Shown here: piece after piece, positions 1 through 8,342 of the stretch | Layout: each line of letters opens with the position of its first letter | How positions within the stretch are numbered: the first letter of the stretch is position 1 | Assembly: GCA_023384135.1 (NCBI GenBank) | Contig: JAHDXS010000002.1 | Location: forward strand, 744,001 to 808,000 | Reading direction: 5' to 3' | Length of the DNA: 64,000 bases | Source: Alphaproteobacteria bacterium | GTDB lineage: Bacteria; Pseudomonadota; Alphaproteobacteria; Micavibrionales; Micavibrionaceae | Translations under genes and position numbers: made by a program | Notes under the pieces: generated by a model | What the model was told of the DNA's origin: nothing | The model's database searches: none | Seen by the model: only the letters and a program-made list of their open reading frames with translations

Positions 1-88
1 GGCACGACGAACGCGCCCCCGCTATCGGGCTGGAGCAGGCGTAACGCGCAGGGTGACAGGCGCGGCCAAGCTGCGCTAAACTTCTCGC

Positions 89-1456
89 ATGAAAAAGACT
101 CTCCTCCGCCTCGGCCTGCTTTTCATCAATCTGGTGCTCATTGGGGCCGTGCTCTTTATGCTCGCGCCTTGGAAATCTCTGGTCGCGGACAGGATCGCGC
201 AGGCGCTTGAGACAAACGGACTGCCCAATGCCCGCCTCTCCCTCGCCGCGATAGGCTCAAATCAGGCCCGCATCGAAAATCTCACCTTCGGCGATCCGCA
301 GGACCCGCTCAAAATCGAAACCGTGACCGCAAACTATGAGTTTGAACAGGTGCAGGCGGGCCGCATGAAAACCCTGACGCTGAGCGGCCTCGATCTGCGG
401 CTCGAACGCGTGGAGCAGGGCTGGACCCTAAAAGGCTGGCCGATGGCGGAGGACCAAACAACGCTGATCCCGCCCGTCACCGAGCAATATAAAAACGCCG
501 TCCCCGCCGATCATATCCGGCTGGAGAACGCCAACCTCACCGCAATCGCGCCGGGCTGGACGCTGACCCTGCCCCTCGCGGCGACATGGCAAAAGGACGC
601 AAAGCCGGATTTCGCCTTTGATCCCGCGCAGCTTACCTTCGAGGGCGAGGGCGTGAAGGTAGCCGGAACGCTCGAAGCCTCCGCCGCACTGAACGCGGAG
701 AAGAAAAAATGGGAAGGCGCGTGGAGCCTCAAATCCATGACAATCCACCAGCAGGGCGCGCAGGAGGATATCCCCCCCGCCGAACTCTCCGGCACGATCG
801 AGGCCGATGAAAAAACCCTGACTGTGCTTGGGAAGATCAAGGGCGACAGCAAGGCCTATGACGGCGCGTTCCGCTATACTTATCCCTTCGCCGCGCCGGA
901 CAAGGCCGCGCTGACCCTCTCCGACCTCTCCATGCCGTGGCAGGACGGCACGCTCTCGACCAAAGACGTGAGCATCCCGCTCGCAGGGAGCAAGCCCTAC
1001 ACCCTCAACCTCAAAATCAGCAAGGCCTCCGTCTCCAGACTCATGCAGGAATTCACGGGCGAAACGGTCAAGGCCACGGGCACGATCTCCGGCGCCTTCC
1101 CGCTCACGATCGGACAGGACGGTAAGATCACCATCGGCAAGGGCACCCTGACCGCCGACGCGCCGGGGCAACTCTCCATGCCTCCGGAATCCATCCCCGG
1201 CGAAGGGGCGCAGATGCAGCTCACCCGGGATATTCTGGCGCAATTCGATTACAAGCTGCTGAGCCTCACGACCGAGCAGGAGGAAAAAGGCGGCCTCGCC
1301 ATCAAACTGCGAATCGAAGGAAATAATCCGAAGGTTGAGGAAGGGCGGCCCGTAATATTGAATATCCGGCTGACCGGCGACCTGTTGGACTTTATCACCA
1401 GCAGTGCTATAGTTTTCACCAGCCCGCAGACCCTTATCAGACAGGGAAACAAATGA
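89..1456 (+). CDS. ydbH: YdbH-like AsmA-family inner-membrane protein (short form)
   Basis: This 455-residue protein has one N-terminal membrane anchor (about residues 6-27) followed by a long repetitive beta-strand-rich periplasmic body, as in AsmA-like bridge proteins. The identification rests mainly on context: the next two genes have the sizes and features of YnbE (61 residues, lipoprotein) and YdbL (108 residues, DUF1318), which is exactly the E. coli ydbH-ynbE-ydbL order. In E. coli YdbH is partly redundant with TamB and YhdP in moving phospholipids to the outer membrane. E. coli YdbH is about 880 residues, so this copy is roughly half length. Its stop overlaps the ynbE start by 4 bases (ATGA). 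Confidence 0.75.
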   Translation: MKKTLLRLGLLFINLVLIGAVLFMLAPWKSLVADRIAQALETNGLPNARLSLAAIGSNQARIENLTFGDPQDPLKIETVTANYEFEQVQAGRMKTLTLSGLDLRLERVEQGWTLKGWPMAEDQTTLIPPVTEQYKNAVPADHIRLENANLTAIAPGWTLTLPLAATWQKDAKPDFAFDPAQLTFEGEGVKVAGTLEASAALNAEKKKWEGAWSLKSMTIHQQGAQEDIPPAELSGTIEADEKTLTVLGKIKGDSKAYDGAFRYTYPFAAPDKAALTLSDLSMPWQDGTLSTKDVSIPLAGSKPYTLNLKISKASVSRLMQEFTGETVKATGTISGAFPLTIGQDGKITIGKGTLTADAPGQLSMPPESIPGEGAQMQLTRDILAQFDYKLLSLTTEQEEKGGLAIKLRIEGNNPKVEEGRPVILNIRLTGDLLDFITSSAIVFTSPQTLIRQGNK

Positions 1457-1638
1457 AAAAAGCCGTTTTGATTATGCTGTCCGCAACCGCTTTGTCGGCA
1501 TGCAGCCCCACCGTGAAGCTGGAGGCGCCCGACAAACCCATCGAGATCAACATGAACGTCAATATCGAACACCGCGTGAAGGTTGAGATCGAACGCGACG
1601 TTCAGGACGCCATCGCCAAAAACGGCGACATTTTCTAG
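1453..1638 (+). CDS. ynbE: YnbE-like outer-membrane lipoprotein
   Basis: A 61-residue lipoprotein with a lipobox LSAC (Cys17) at the end of a short signal peptide. The mature part is only about 45 residues and contains alternating hydrophobic residues (KPIEINMNVNIEHRVKVEIE), consistent with a single beta strand. In E. coli YnbE is proposed to extend the YdbH beta-sheet bridge at the outer membrane. The 4-base overlap with the gene upstream and the gene downstream 15 bases away indicate one transcript. Confidence 0.8.
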   Translation: MKKAVLIMLSATALSACSPTVKLEAPDKPIEINMNVNIEHRVKVEIERDVQDAIAKNGDIF

Positions 1639-1653
1639 TCTAAGGAGCACAAC

Positions 1654-1980
1654 ATGAAAACAAGATTTCTGGCCCTCATCCTCCCGGTCTTTTTACTGAT
1701 CGCGCTGCCCGTCTACGCGCTCGATCTCGACAGCGCCCGCAATCAGGGCCTCGTCGGCGAACGGCTCGACGGCTATGTCGGCGTGGTCAAGGACGCCCCC
1801 GGCGTCTCCGCGCTGGTCGCCGACATCAACGCCAAGCGCAAGGCCGAATATCAGAAAATCTCCGCCAAGAACGGAAAAGCCGTTGATATAGTGGGGAAAA
1901 TAGCCGCCGAGACCATCATCGCCAAACTCAAGCCCGGCCACTATTACCAGGGCCCGGACGGCGGCTGGAAAAAGAAATAA
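1654..1980 (+). CDS. ydbL: YdbL-like periplasmic protein, DUF1318
   Basis: A 108-residue secreted protein with a signal peptide ending around VYALD (residue 22), then a conserved DUF1318-like body (LDSARNQGLVGERLDGYVG). Length and order match E. coli YdbL, described as a periplasmic factor that keeps YnbE from forming multimers. An AAGGAG ribosome binding site lies just upstream of the ATG. It is the last gene of the ydbH-ynbE-ydbL operon. Confidence 0.8.
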   Translation: MKTRFLALILPVFLLIALPVYALDLDSARNQGLVGERLDGYVGVVKDAPGVSALVADINAKRKAEYQKISAKNGKAVDIVGKIAAETIIAKLKPGHYYQGPDGGWKKK

Positions 1981-2049
1981 ATCTTTTGCCAGAATCCCCA
2001 GAAATATCCTAGAATGATCCCATAAAGATAAATCTCTAGGGGGTATAAA

Positions 2050-2436
2050 ATGGGTCAAAACCAACCGGGCGGCGAAGTAGGCGCCGATCATCTCAGCCTG
2101 AATTCCTTGCATGATCACGGCACGATCACCGTCGAAGACGGGGGCAGGGTGCCACAGGCCGCGCTCAACATGATTCTGCAAAACTTCATGGATCTCGGCC
2201 CGTATGAGCTGTCTAAGAACGGCACGCGCTTTTCCCTCGGCCGTACCGCCGACCCCGACGGTCCGGGCCAGTTGATCAACGGGTTCCGCGTCGTGGCCGA
2301 ACCGTATGACGGCGGCGCGACCGTGGTCGGCAGCATCGAAGAATACCGCAACGGCCGGGCCGTAGACGTGGATTACTTCTCGGCGACCGTGGACGAAGGC
2401 CAGAAAGTCGGCATGCCGATCAACATCGCGCGCTAG
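2050..2436 (+). CDS. Orphan soluble protein, 128 residues
   Basis: I do not recognise this protein. It has no signal peptide or membrane segment, is acidic and rich in Gly and Asp, and reads as one compact domain with alternating beta-like segments (TITVEDGG, RFSLGRTADPDGPG, GATVVGSIEEY). A G-rich ribosome binding site (GGGGG) lies about 5 bases before the ATG and a good terminator follows at 2470-2500, so it is probably a real single-gene unit. It sits just upstream of the retron, but the terminator separates them, so membership in that system is not supported. Confidence 0.6.
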   Translation: MGQNQPGGEVGADHLSLNSLHDHGTITVEDGGRVPQAALNMILQNFMDLGPYELSKNGTRFSLGRTADPDGPGQLINGFRVVAEPYDGGATVVGSIEEYRNGRAVDVDYFSATVDEGQKVGMPINIAR

Positions 2437-2469
2437 CATTTTCCGCAAAGACACCATACAGAACAAGAG

Positions 2470-2500
2470 CCCGCCCAAAATTCTGGCGGGTTTTTCGTTT
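2470..2500 (+). terminator. Rho-independent terminator after the 128-residue orphan
   Basis: CCCGCC (2470-2475) pairs with GGCGGG (2485-2490) around a 9-base loop, followed at once by TTTTTCGTTTTT. It separates the upstream gene from the retron RNA. Confidence 0.85.
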
Positions 2501-2520
2501 TTCATCTAACGTCATCCCCA

Positions 2521-2689
2521 GTGGCCGGCCGCGCGAGATTGTTCCTGATGTTTAGCCAGCCTATCGCAGGAACTCTGCGGGGTATCCCCGCGGATGGTTT
2601 ATAACAGACGCATATCGCCGCCTACAGGCGCGGTACGCTGCGCGTACGCAACTGCAGGCCTGACGAGACGGGTCGCGCGGCCGGCGCAC
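2521..2689 (+). ncRNA. Candidate retron msr-msd RNA
   Basis: A 13-base perfect inverted repeat, GCCGGCCGCGCGA at 2524-2536 (a1) and its complement at 2673-2685 (a2), bounds about 136 bases. Outside it GTG (2521-2523) can also pair with CAC (2687-2689) past one bulged G. Inside lie a GTTCCTG/CAGGAAC stem (2541-2547 with 2567-2573), a GCGGGG/CCCCGC hairpin with a TAT loop (2577-2591), and a long hairpin whose arms are 2620-2638 and 2642-2659 with a TGC loop, one A-C mismatch and an internal loop. This is the expected order of a1, msr stem-loops, msd hairpin and a2. The a2 repeat ends about 20 bases before the reverse transcriptase gene. By analogy with Ec86, G2537 directly after a1 is the likely branching guanosine; that is inference. 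Confidence 0.65.
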
Positions 2690-2708
2690 TTTTATGGGGA
2701 AAGGATCT

Positions 2709-4006
2709 ATGGCGAGACTTGAGCAGACGGCGCATCTTCTGGCCGCCTCCATCATCGGCGGCGCGTGGGAAGCTGGCCCGCTCGCCCGCCGCATCGAACA
2801 CGCCATCACGCTGAAGGGCTTGAAATCGAGACGTCTCGCCCATACGCTGGTCCATCGCTTCGGGGAGGGAAAAACCCCGGCGCTCAAAGAGCTTGCCAAA
2901 GCAATCGCCGCCGACCGGGGTTTCACGCTCGCGCTGGAGCGCACCGGAAAACCCGCCTGGTTCCGCATGGGAATCGAACCCCCGCAAATGACAGTGCCGA
3001 AGGGCAATCCGGTCACCTTTCCGCTGCCGAAACTGAACACGGTCAAAGACCTCTGCGCATGGCTGGAGATCGACCCACCCAAGCTGGACTGGCTGGCCGA
3101 TACACGAAAGCAACAGGCGAAGGTTTCAGATTTCCGCCTCCTGCATTACGGCTACGTCTGGAAACGTCGCCGGGGCAAAACGCCGCGCCTGATCGAAAGC
3201 CCGAAGGCTACGCTTAAAAAAATCCAGCGCAAAATCCTCGCGGAAATTTTGAACAAAATCCCGCCGCATGAGACGGCGCACGGCTTTTGCCGCAACCGCT
3301 CCATCGTGATCCACGCGCGGCTGCATACGGGTAAGGAATATGTCGCTTGTTTCGACCTCAAGGATTTTTTCCATGCGATCCCGCCCGCCCGCATCGCGGC
3401 GCTGTTCCGGGCGCTGGGCTATCCGCGCGAAGTCTCAAGGCTCCTAATGAGCCTCTGCATCCACACCCCGAACCCAAGCTTTCTCGGCCCGGGCTTCAAC
3501 GCCCTGCCGTTCGAAACGCGCAAGAAAATCCTGATCCCGCATTTGCCGCAAGGCGCGCCGACCTCGCCCGCGCTGGCCAATCTCTGCGCCTTCGGGCTGG
3601 ATATGCGGCTGCAATCGCTGGCGGAATCCATGAACCTGACCTATTCGCGCTACGCCGACGACCTGACTTTTTCCGGCGGCACAAATTTAAAACGGCAATT
3701 CAGCACTCTGCGCGGAACGCTCGGCGAGATTGCCGCGCAGGAAGGCTTCACGCTCAATCCCGAAAAAACCCGCCTGATGACGAGGGCGCAAAGACAGACC
3801 GTGACGGGCGTCGTGGTCAATGCGCATCCGAATTACCCCGCGCCGAATATGACCGCCTGAAAGCCACCCTGCACGCGGGCATCTTGGGAAGAGCCACCAT
3901 CGAACCTCTTGATAGACAGCGCCTGCGCGGCCAGATCGAATTTGTCCGCGCTGTGAACCCCGCGCGGGCCGAAAAACTTATGCGCCTCTGGGAGAGGATC
4001 GATTAA
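2709..4006 (+). CDS. Retron-type reverse transcriptase, frame broken near the C-terminus
   Basis: Synthesises msDNA from the adjacent RNA. Counting from ATG 2709, which has AAGGA 5 bases upstream (an in-frame ATG also exists at 2694), the protein has an N-terminal extension of about 120 residues, the HGFCRNRSI...HARLH region (191-206, equivalent to the retron NAxxH motif), a catalytic Asp in FDLKDFF (216), a QGAPTSP motif, YADD (315-318) and the retron VTG motif (365-367). The opening frame ends at 3860, just after VTGVVVNAHPNYP. The expected C-terminus (RAEYDRLKATLH ... RGQIEFVRAVNPARAEKLM) continues in the -1 frame from 3839 to 4006. One missing C in the CCCC run at 3836-3839 explains this and would restore 432 residues. 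No separate effector gene is adjacent. Confidence 0.85.
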
Positions 4007-4025
4007 AAAGCGCCGGATCGGCTAG

Positions 4026-4715
4026 TCAGGACAGCGCGTCCCGAACGTCCGCGAACACCTGCTCGAACATGTCCGTAGTGAGCCGACCCGTATTCGTGTT
4101 GTACCGCGAGCAATGATAGGAATCGAAAACGCGCAGCCCCTTCACCTCATGCCGCGCCCCGTGCGCGAATTTATAGGCCGAAACCCTTGCTCCGAGAGCC
4201 TTCAGAACCGCATTGTGAGAGATCAGACCAAGGCTGACGATGGCCCGCAAGCCGCTCATGGCCTCTATTTCCCCGGAGAGAAAAGGCAGGCAGTTTTTCA
4301 TCTCATCGCCTGTGGGTTTATTCTCCGGCGGAACGCAGCGCACCGCGTTGGTGATCCGCGTCGAAATCAAAGCCAGCCCGTCATCCGCCCGCGCCGCATA
4401 CGCCCCCCCCGCGAACCCGAATTTAAGCAACGTGGCATACAAAAGATCCCCGGCGTAATCCCCCGTGAAAGGCCGCCCGGAGAAATTCGCCCCGCGCAGC
4501 CCCGGCGCAAGACCGACGATCAAAAGCCGTGCGTGAAGGGGGCCGAACGAAGGCACGGGCGCATTATGCTTTTCGGGAAATTTCGCGCGGTTCTCGGCGC
4601 GGAAATCACAAAGACGCGGACAAAGCGGGCAATCACGCCCCGGAACTGTTCCCGGACCATAGGCCGTATCAGCGGGGATACCGAGCTTAGAGGAGGAGAC
4701 ACAAACGCCGGACAA
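4026..4715 (-). CDS. Uracil-DNA glycosylase, family 5 (UdgB-like)
   Basis: Removes uracil and related damaged bases from DNA. The 229-residue protein carries an N-terminal cysteine cluster (CPLCPRLC, around residues 29-36) expected to hold an iron-sulfur cluster, the motif GLAPGLRGANFSGRPFTGDYAG, and the C-terminal motif HCSRYNTNTGRLT, all typical of family 5 (UDGb). It is transcribed towards the retron and lies 5 bases downstream of the NYN gene, probably in one transcript with it. Confidence 0.85.
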   Translation of the reverse strand: MSGVCVSSSKLGIPADTAYGPGTVPGRDCPLCPRLCDFRAENRAKFPEKHNAPVPSFGPLHARLLIVGLAPGLRGANFSGRPFTGDYAGDLLYATLLKFGFAGGAYAARADDGLALISTRITNAVRCVPPENKPTGDEMKNCLPFLSGEIEAMSGLRAIVSLGLISHNAVLKALGARVSAYKFAHGARHEVKGLRVFDSYHCSRYNTNTGRLTTDMFEQVFADVRDALS

Positions 4716-4720
4716 AGTCC

Positions 4721-5362
4721 TTAGCTCGTCTTACGGCGTGGCGGCGGCACAGCATTGCCGTTCGTCTCATCGTAATCTTCGTTTTGGTGACTCCTGACAC
4801 TCTGCTGTCCGTGACGCTGGATATGAGGTGCGAGAACCTCAAGCTCAAGGAAATGATCGGCCTGACGGCGCAGCTCATCCGCGACCATCGGCGGGCTGGA
4901 TTTAATCGTGCTCACGATCGTAACGCGCACGCCCTTGCGCTGGACCGCTTCGATCAGGCGGCGGAAATCCCCGTCGCCGGAGAACAGCATGATATGATCG
5001 ACGTTATCGGCCATTTCCATCATGTCGATGGCCAGCTCGATATCCATATTGCCTTTGATCTTCTTCCGGCCTTGGGAATCGATAAACTCCTTGGTCGGCT
5101 TGGTGACCATCGAATAGCCGTTATAGTCCAGCCAATCCACAAGCGGACGGATCGGGGAATACTCATGGTCGTCGATCAGCGCGGTGTAATAAAACGCCCG
5201 AACCAAGCGCCCCTGAGAGGCGATCCACTCCAGAAGCTTTTTGTAATCGATGTCGAACTCAAGCGCACGGGCCGCCGCGTAAAGATTCGATCCGTCTATG
5301 AAGATCGCGACCTTTTCTTCCGTATAGAAGGGTATGCTGTTGATCATGTTTCTCTGAGACAT
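4721..5362 (-). CDS. NYN-domain (LabA/DUF88) putative ribonuclease
   Basis: A 213-residue protein with a complete NYN domain of the PIN-like nuclease fold. The acidic active-site residues are visible in VAIFIDGSNLY (near residue 20), in KGNMDIELAIDMME and in FSGDGDFRRLIE. The last 40 residues are polar and probably disordered. Members of this family are thought to act on RNA, but the substrate here cannot be told. An in-frame ATG also lies 5 codons downstream (MINSIPFY). It is divergent from rpoZ across a 240-base AT-rich spacer. Confidence 0.85.
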   Translation of the reverse strand: MSQRNMINSIPFYTEEKVAIFIDGSNLYAAARALEFDIDYKKLLEWIASQGRLVRAFYYTALIDDHEYSPIRPLVDWLDYNGYSMVTKPTKEFIDSQGRKKIKGNMDIELAIDMMEMADNVDHIMLFSGDGDFRRLIEAVQRKGVRVTIVSTIKSSPPMVADELRRQADHFLELEVLAPHIQRHGQQSVRSHQNEDYDETNGNAVPPPRRKTS

Positions 5363-5539
5363 ATTGTTTTTTTATTCCAGTTTTAAGACTGTGAAAACCC
5401 CGAACTTCACTATACCCGAAAAAAATACGGAAAAAAGTGCGGAAAACCCGTAAATTAGAGGCCTGTAATATTTAAAAATTCGGCTCAGGGCAAGGTTTTT
5501 CTTTAAATACGACCAAAAAAGTCCCAATAACCGAAACGC

Positions 5540-5570
5540 TTGCTTTTCTAACGGCCTCTCTCTATATAAT
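5540..5570 (+). promoter_or_regulatory. Probable rpoZ promoter
   Basis: A perfect TATAAT at 5565-5570 lies 33 bases before the rpoZ start. A weaker TTGCTT at 5540-5545 is a possible -35 element, but its 19-base spacing is long. Confidence 0.5.
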
Positions 5571-5602
5571 GCTTCGGTTAACGACTTAGGCAGGAATCAG
5601 AT

Positions 5603-6019
5603 ATGGCGCGCGTTACAGTAGAAGATTGCATCGAAAAAGTCCCCAACCGCTTTGAACTCGTGATGCTGGCGACCCAGCGGGCCCGTAAAATCGGCTCCGG
5701 CGCGGCTTTGACGATCGACCGGGACAACGACAAGAATCCGGTCGTGGCCTTGCGCGAGATTGCCGACGAGACCGTGGATATCGTGGCCCTGAAAGAGGAA
5801 ATTGTAACCTCGAACCAGCGCTTCCTGCCCCAGGACGAAGAAGACGAGAAGATCGACCTCATGGACGGTGAGAAGGAATGGGCGGAAATCGCAGCCAGCG
5901 CGAACGCGGCGGCCCGTGAAGAATATGCCGACGTCGAAGACGACGAGGAAGAAGATGAGGACGAAGACCTCTTCGAGGACGAAGAAGAGCCGACCCTCAA
6001 CGATGTGGCTGGAAACTGA
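5603..6019 (+). CDS. rpoZ: RNA polymerase omega subunit
   Basis: The omega subunit helps assemble beta-prime into RNA polymerase and contributes to (p)ppGpp binding. The N-terminus ([19 protein letters not shown]) and the RARKIGSGA region are characteristic. The 138-residue length and the very acidic Glu/Asp-rich tail (about residues 110-135) are usual in Alphaproteobacteria. An AGGAATC site precedes the ATG. It lies directly upstream of the (p)ppGpp synthetase gene, the usual arrangement, but a terminator intervenes. Confidence 0.95.
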   Translation: MARVTVEDCIEKVPNRFELVMLATQRARKIGSGAALTIDRDNDKNPVVALREIADETVDIVALKEEIVTSNQRFLPQDEEDEKIDLMDGEKEWAEIAASANAAAREEYADVEDDEEEDEDEDLFEDEEEPTLNDVAGN

Positions 6020-6045
6020 CTCCCGCCCCATGGCATGATCGACCG

Positions 6046-6071
6046 AAAAAGCCGCCCTGTGCGGCTTTTTT
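6046..6071 (+). terminator. Terminator after rpoZ
   Basis: AAAAGCCGC (6047-6055) pairs with GCGGCTTTT (6061-6069) around a 5-base loop, followed by T residues. Confidence 0.85.
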
Positions 6072-6170
6072 AATTCTTTGCAAATGATTTCTTGGCATTT
6101 TCGTGCTAGCCTGACCGCCGAAATGATAGAGTAACTGATCAAACCGTACGACCCGGCCCGGCGCCAAGAA

Positions 6171-8333
6171 ATGCAGCAGCCCTTCGAAATACTTGTAAAC
6201 ACCATGAGCGCCTACGATCCCGGGACGGACAAGGCGACCCTGCAGCGTGCCTATGAATACGCAAAGAAAATGCACGAGGGGCAGACCCGCGCCTCGGGTG
6301 AACCCTATTACCTGCACCCCTTGGCTGTCGCGCAGATTCTGGCCGAGATGCGTATGGACACCACGACCGTGGCCACCGCCATCCTTCACGATACGCTTGA
6401 GGATACCAAGGCCACATCCGAGGACCTGACCAAAAACTTCGGCAAGGAAGTCGCTGATCTGGTCAACGGCGTCAGTAAATTAACACGGATCGAAAGTCAT
6501 ACCCTCGAAGGCAAACAGGCCGAGAATTTCGGAAAGCTCCTTCTGGCGATGTCCGAGGATATCCGCGTCCTTCTCGTAAAGCTCGCCGACAGGCTGCACA
6601 ATATGCGCACACTCGACGCCATAGAAAACAAGGATAAGCGCCGCCGCATCGCTCTCGAAACCCTCGACATTTATGCGCCGCTGGCCGAACGCGCGGGCAT
6701 GCATCGCATGAAGGAGGAACTGGAGGATCTTTGCTTCGAGCAGATGAACCCGGAGGCGCGCGAAAGCATCTCCAACCGCCTCAGCTTCCTGCGCAACGAG
6801 GACGGCGCGGTCGATCAGGAAATCATCACCGAACTCAAAAACAGCCTCAAGGAAGGGGGAATCGACGCCGAAGTCGTAGGCCGCGAAAAAACCCGCTATT
6901 CCATCTGGAAAAAGATGCAGCGCAAGAACGTGACGTTCGAGCAGCTCTCCGACATCATGGCCTTCCGCGTCATTGTTGACACCGCCGAGCAATGCTATCA
7001 AGTTTTGGGCATCCTCCACAGCCGTTACCACAGCGTCCCGGGTCGCTTCAAGGACTATATCTCGACGCCCAAGCCTAACGGCTATCGCTCGATCCACACC
7101 ACCATTATGGGCCCTAAGCGCCAGCGCATCGAGGTGCAGATCAGAACGCAGGATATGCATAGGGAGGCCGAGTATGGGGTTGCCGCGCATTGGAGCTATA
7201 AATCCGGCACGAAGGCCGACCTGCGCGATATCAAGAAATACCGCTGGCTGCGTGACCTTCTGGACATTCTCGAACAGGAACAGAAACCCGAGGATTTCTG
7301 GGAAAATACCAAGCTCGAACTCTTTCAGGATCAGGTCTACGTCTTCTCGCCCAAAGGCGACCTGATCGAGATGCCCAACGGCGCAACACCGATTGATTTC
7401 GCCTACGCCATCCATTCCGACATCGGCAACAAATGCGTAGGGGCGAAGATCAACGGCCGCATCGCGCCGCTGAACACGAAGCTCATCAACGGCGATCAGG
7501 TGGAGATCATCACCGCCAACGCGCAAAAACCCTCGCCGACTTGGGAGCGCTTCGTGGTGACGGGCAAGGCCCGCTCGCATATCCGCCGCTTCATCCGCAA
7601 CGAACAGCGCGACGAATTCATAACCCTCGGCAAGGCGATGATTCAGAAGGTCTTCCGACAGGAAGGCTACGAATTCACGGAAAAGGCCGTAACCAGCGTC
7701 GTCAAGCAATTGCGCATGGAAAATACCGACGATATCTACGCGGGCATAGGTTCGGGCGTTCTGGTCGCCCGCGACGTGTTCAAGGCGATCTTCCCCAGCC
7801 ACAAGACCGAAATCGTCAAGCGCCCGGCGGAGGAAATGGACGCGACCGTCCGCGTGCGCACACCCGGCATCGACCAGCCTGTCCCGATCAAGGGCCTGAT
7901 TCCCGGCATGGCGATGCATTTCGCCCGCTGCTGCCATCCGCTGCCCGGTGACCGCATCGTGGGCATCGTGACCACGGGCAAGGGCGTGACCATTCATACA
8001 ATCGACTGCGAAACGCTGGAAACCTTCGCCGATACGCCCGAGCGCTGGCTCGATGTTTCATGGGGCGACGGCGGGCCGAACTCGCCAGAGGCTCATGTAG
8101 GCCGCCTTCAGATCACACACGCCAACGAACCCGGCGCGATTGCGTCCTTCACCACCGTTATCGCCCGCAACGGCGGCGACATCACCAACTTCAAGGTGAC
8201 CAACCGTTCCGCCGAATTCTGGGAGGTGACGCTGGATATCTACGTCAAGGACATAAAGCACCTGAACAACATCATCGCCGCCCTGCGCGCAACGCCCGTA
8301 GTCGTCAGCGTTGACCGCGCCCGTGGCCGCTAG
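6171..8333 (+). CDS. spoT: Bifunctional (p)ppGpp synthetase/hydrolase (Rel/SpoT, RSH)
   Basis: Makes and degrades the stringent-response alarmone. The 720 residues show an HD hydrolase domain (HDTLEDT from His73), a synthetase domain, a TGS domain (VYVFSPKGDLIEMP...GATPIDFAYAIH), a conserved cysteine region (HFARCCHPLPGD) and a C-terminal ACT domain. The intact HD motif argues for hydrolase activity, so this is the single bifunctional RSH typical of Alphaproteobacteria. Starts at 6171 and 6204 are both possible because neither has a clear ribosome binding site. Confidence 0.95.
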   Translation: MQQPFEILVNTMSAYDPGTDKATLQRAYEYAKKMHEGQTRASGEPYYLHPLAVAQILAEMRMDTTTVATAILHDTLEDTKATSEDLTKNFGKEVADLVNGVSKLTRIESHTLEGKQAENFGKLLLAMSEDIRVLLVKLADRLHNMRTLDAIENKDKRRRIALETLDIYAPLAERAGMHRMKEELEDLCFEQMNPEARESISNRLSFLRNEDGAVDQEIITELKNSLKEGGIDAEVVGREKTRYSIWKKMQRKNVTFEQLSDIMAFRVIVDTAEQCYQVLGILHSRYHSVPGRFKDYISTPKPNGYRSIHTTIMGPKRQRIEVQIRTQDMHREAEYGVAAHWSYKSGTKADLRDIKKYRWLRDLLDILEQEQKPEDFWENTKLELFQDQVYVFSPKGDLIEMPNGATPIDFAYAIHSDIGNKCVGAKINGRIAPLNTKLINGDQVEIITANAQKPSPTWERFVVTGKARSHIRRFIRNEQRDEFITLGKAMIQKVFRQEGYEFTEKAVTSVVKQLRMENTDDIYAGIGSGVLVARDVFKAIFPSHKTEIVKRPAEEMDATVRVRTPGIDQPVPIKGLIPGMAMHFARCCHPLPGDRIVGIVTTGKGVTIHTIDCETLETFADTPERWLDVSWGDGGPNSPEAHVGRLQITHANEPGAIASFTTVIARNGGDITNFKVTNRSAEFWEVTLDIYVKDIKHLNNIIAALRATPVVVSVDRARGR

Positions 8334-8342
8334 AAAAAGACC

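Noticed and set aside
1-88. Possible 3' end of an upstream gene (short open stretch ending at TAA near 40)
   Set aside because: Under 15 codons visible and no recognisable sequence, so it cannot be supported.
2050-2436. The 128-residue orphan as a retron effector
   Set aside because: A strong terminator at 2470-2500 separates it from the retron RNA, and retron effectors are normally in the same transcript.
6480-7997. 505-codon minus-strand ORF
   Set aside because: Antisense shadow of the (p)ppGpp synthetase gene; long because of GC-rich codon bias.
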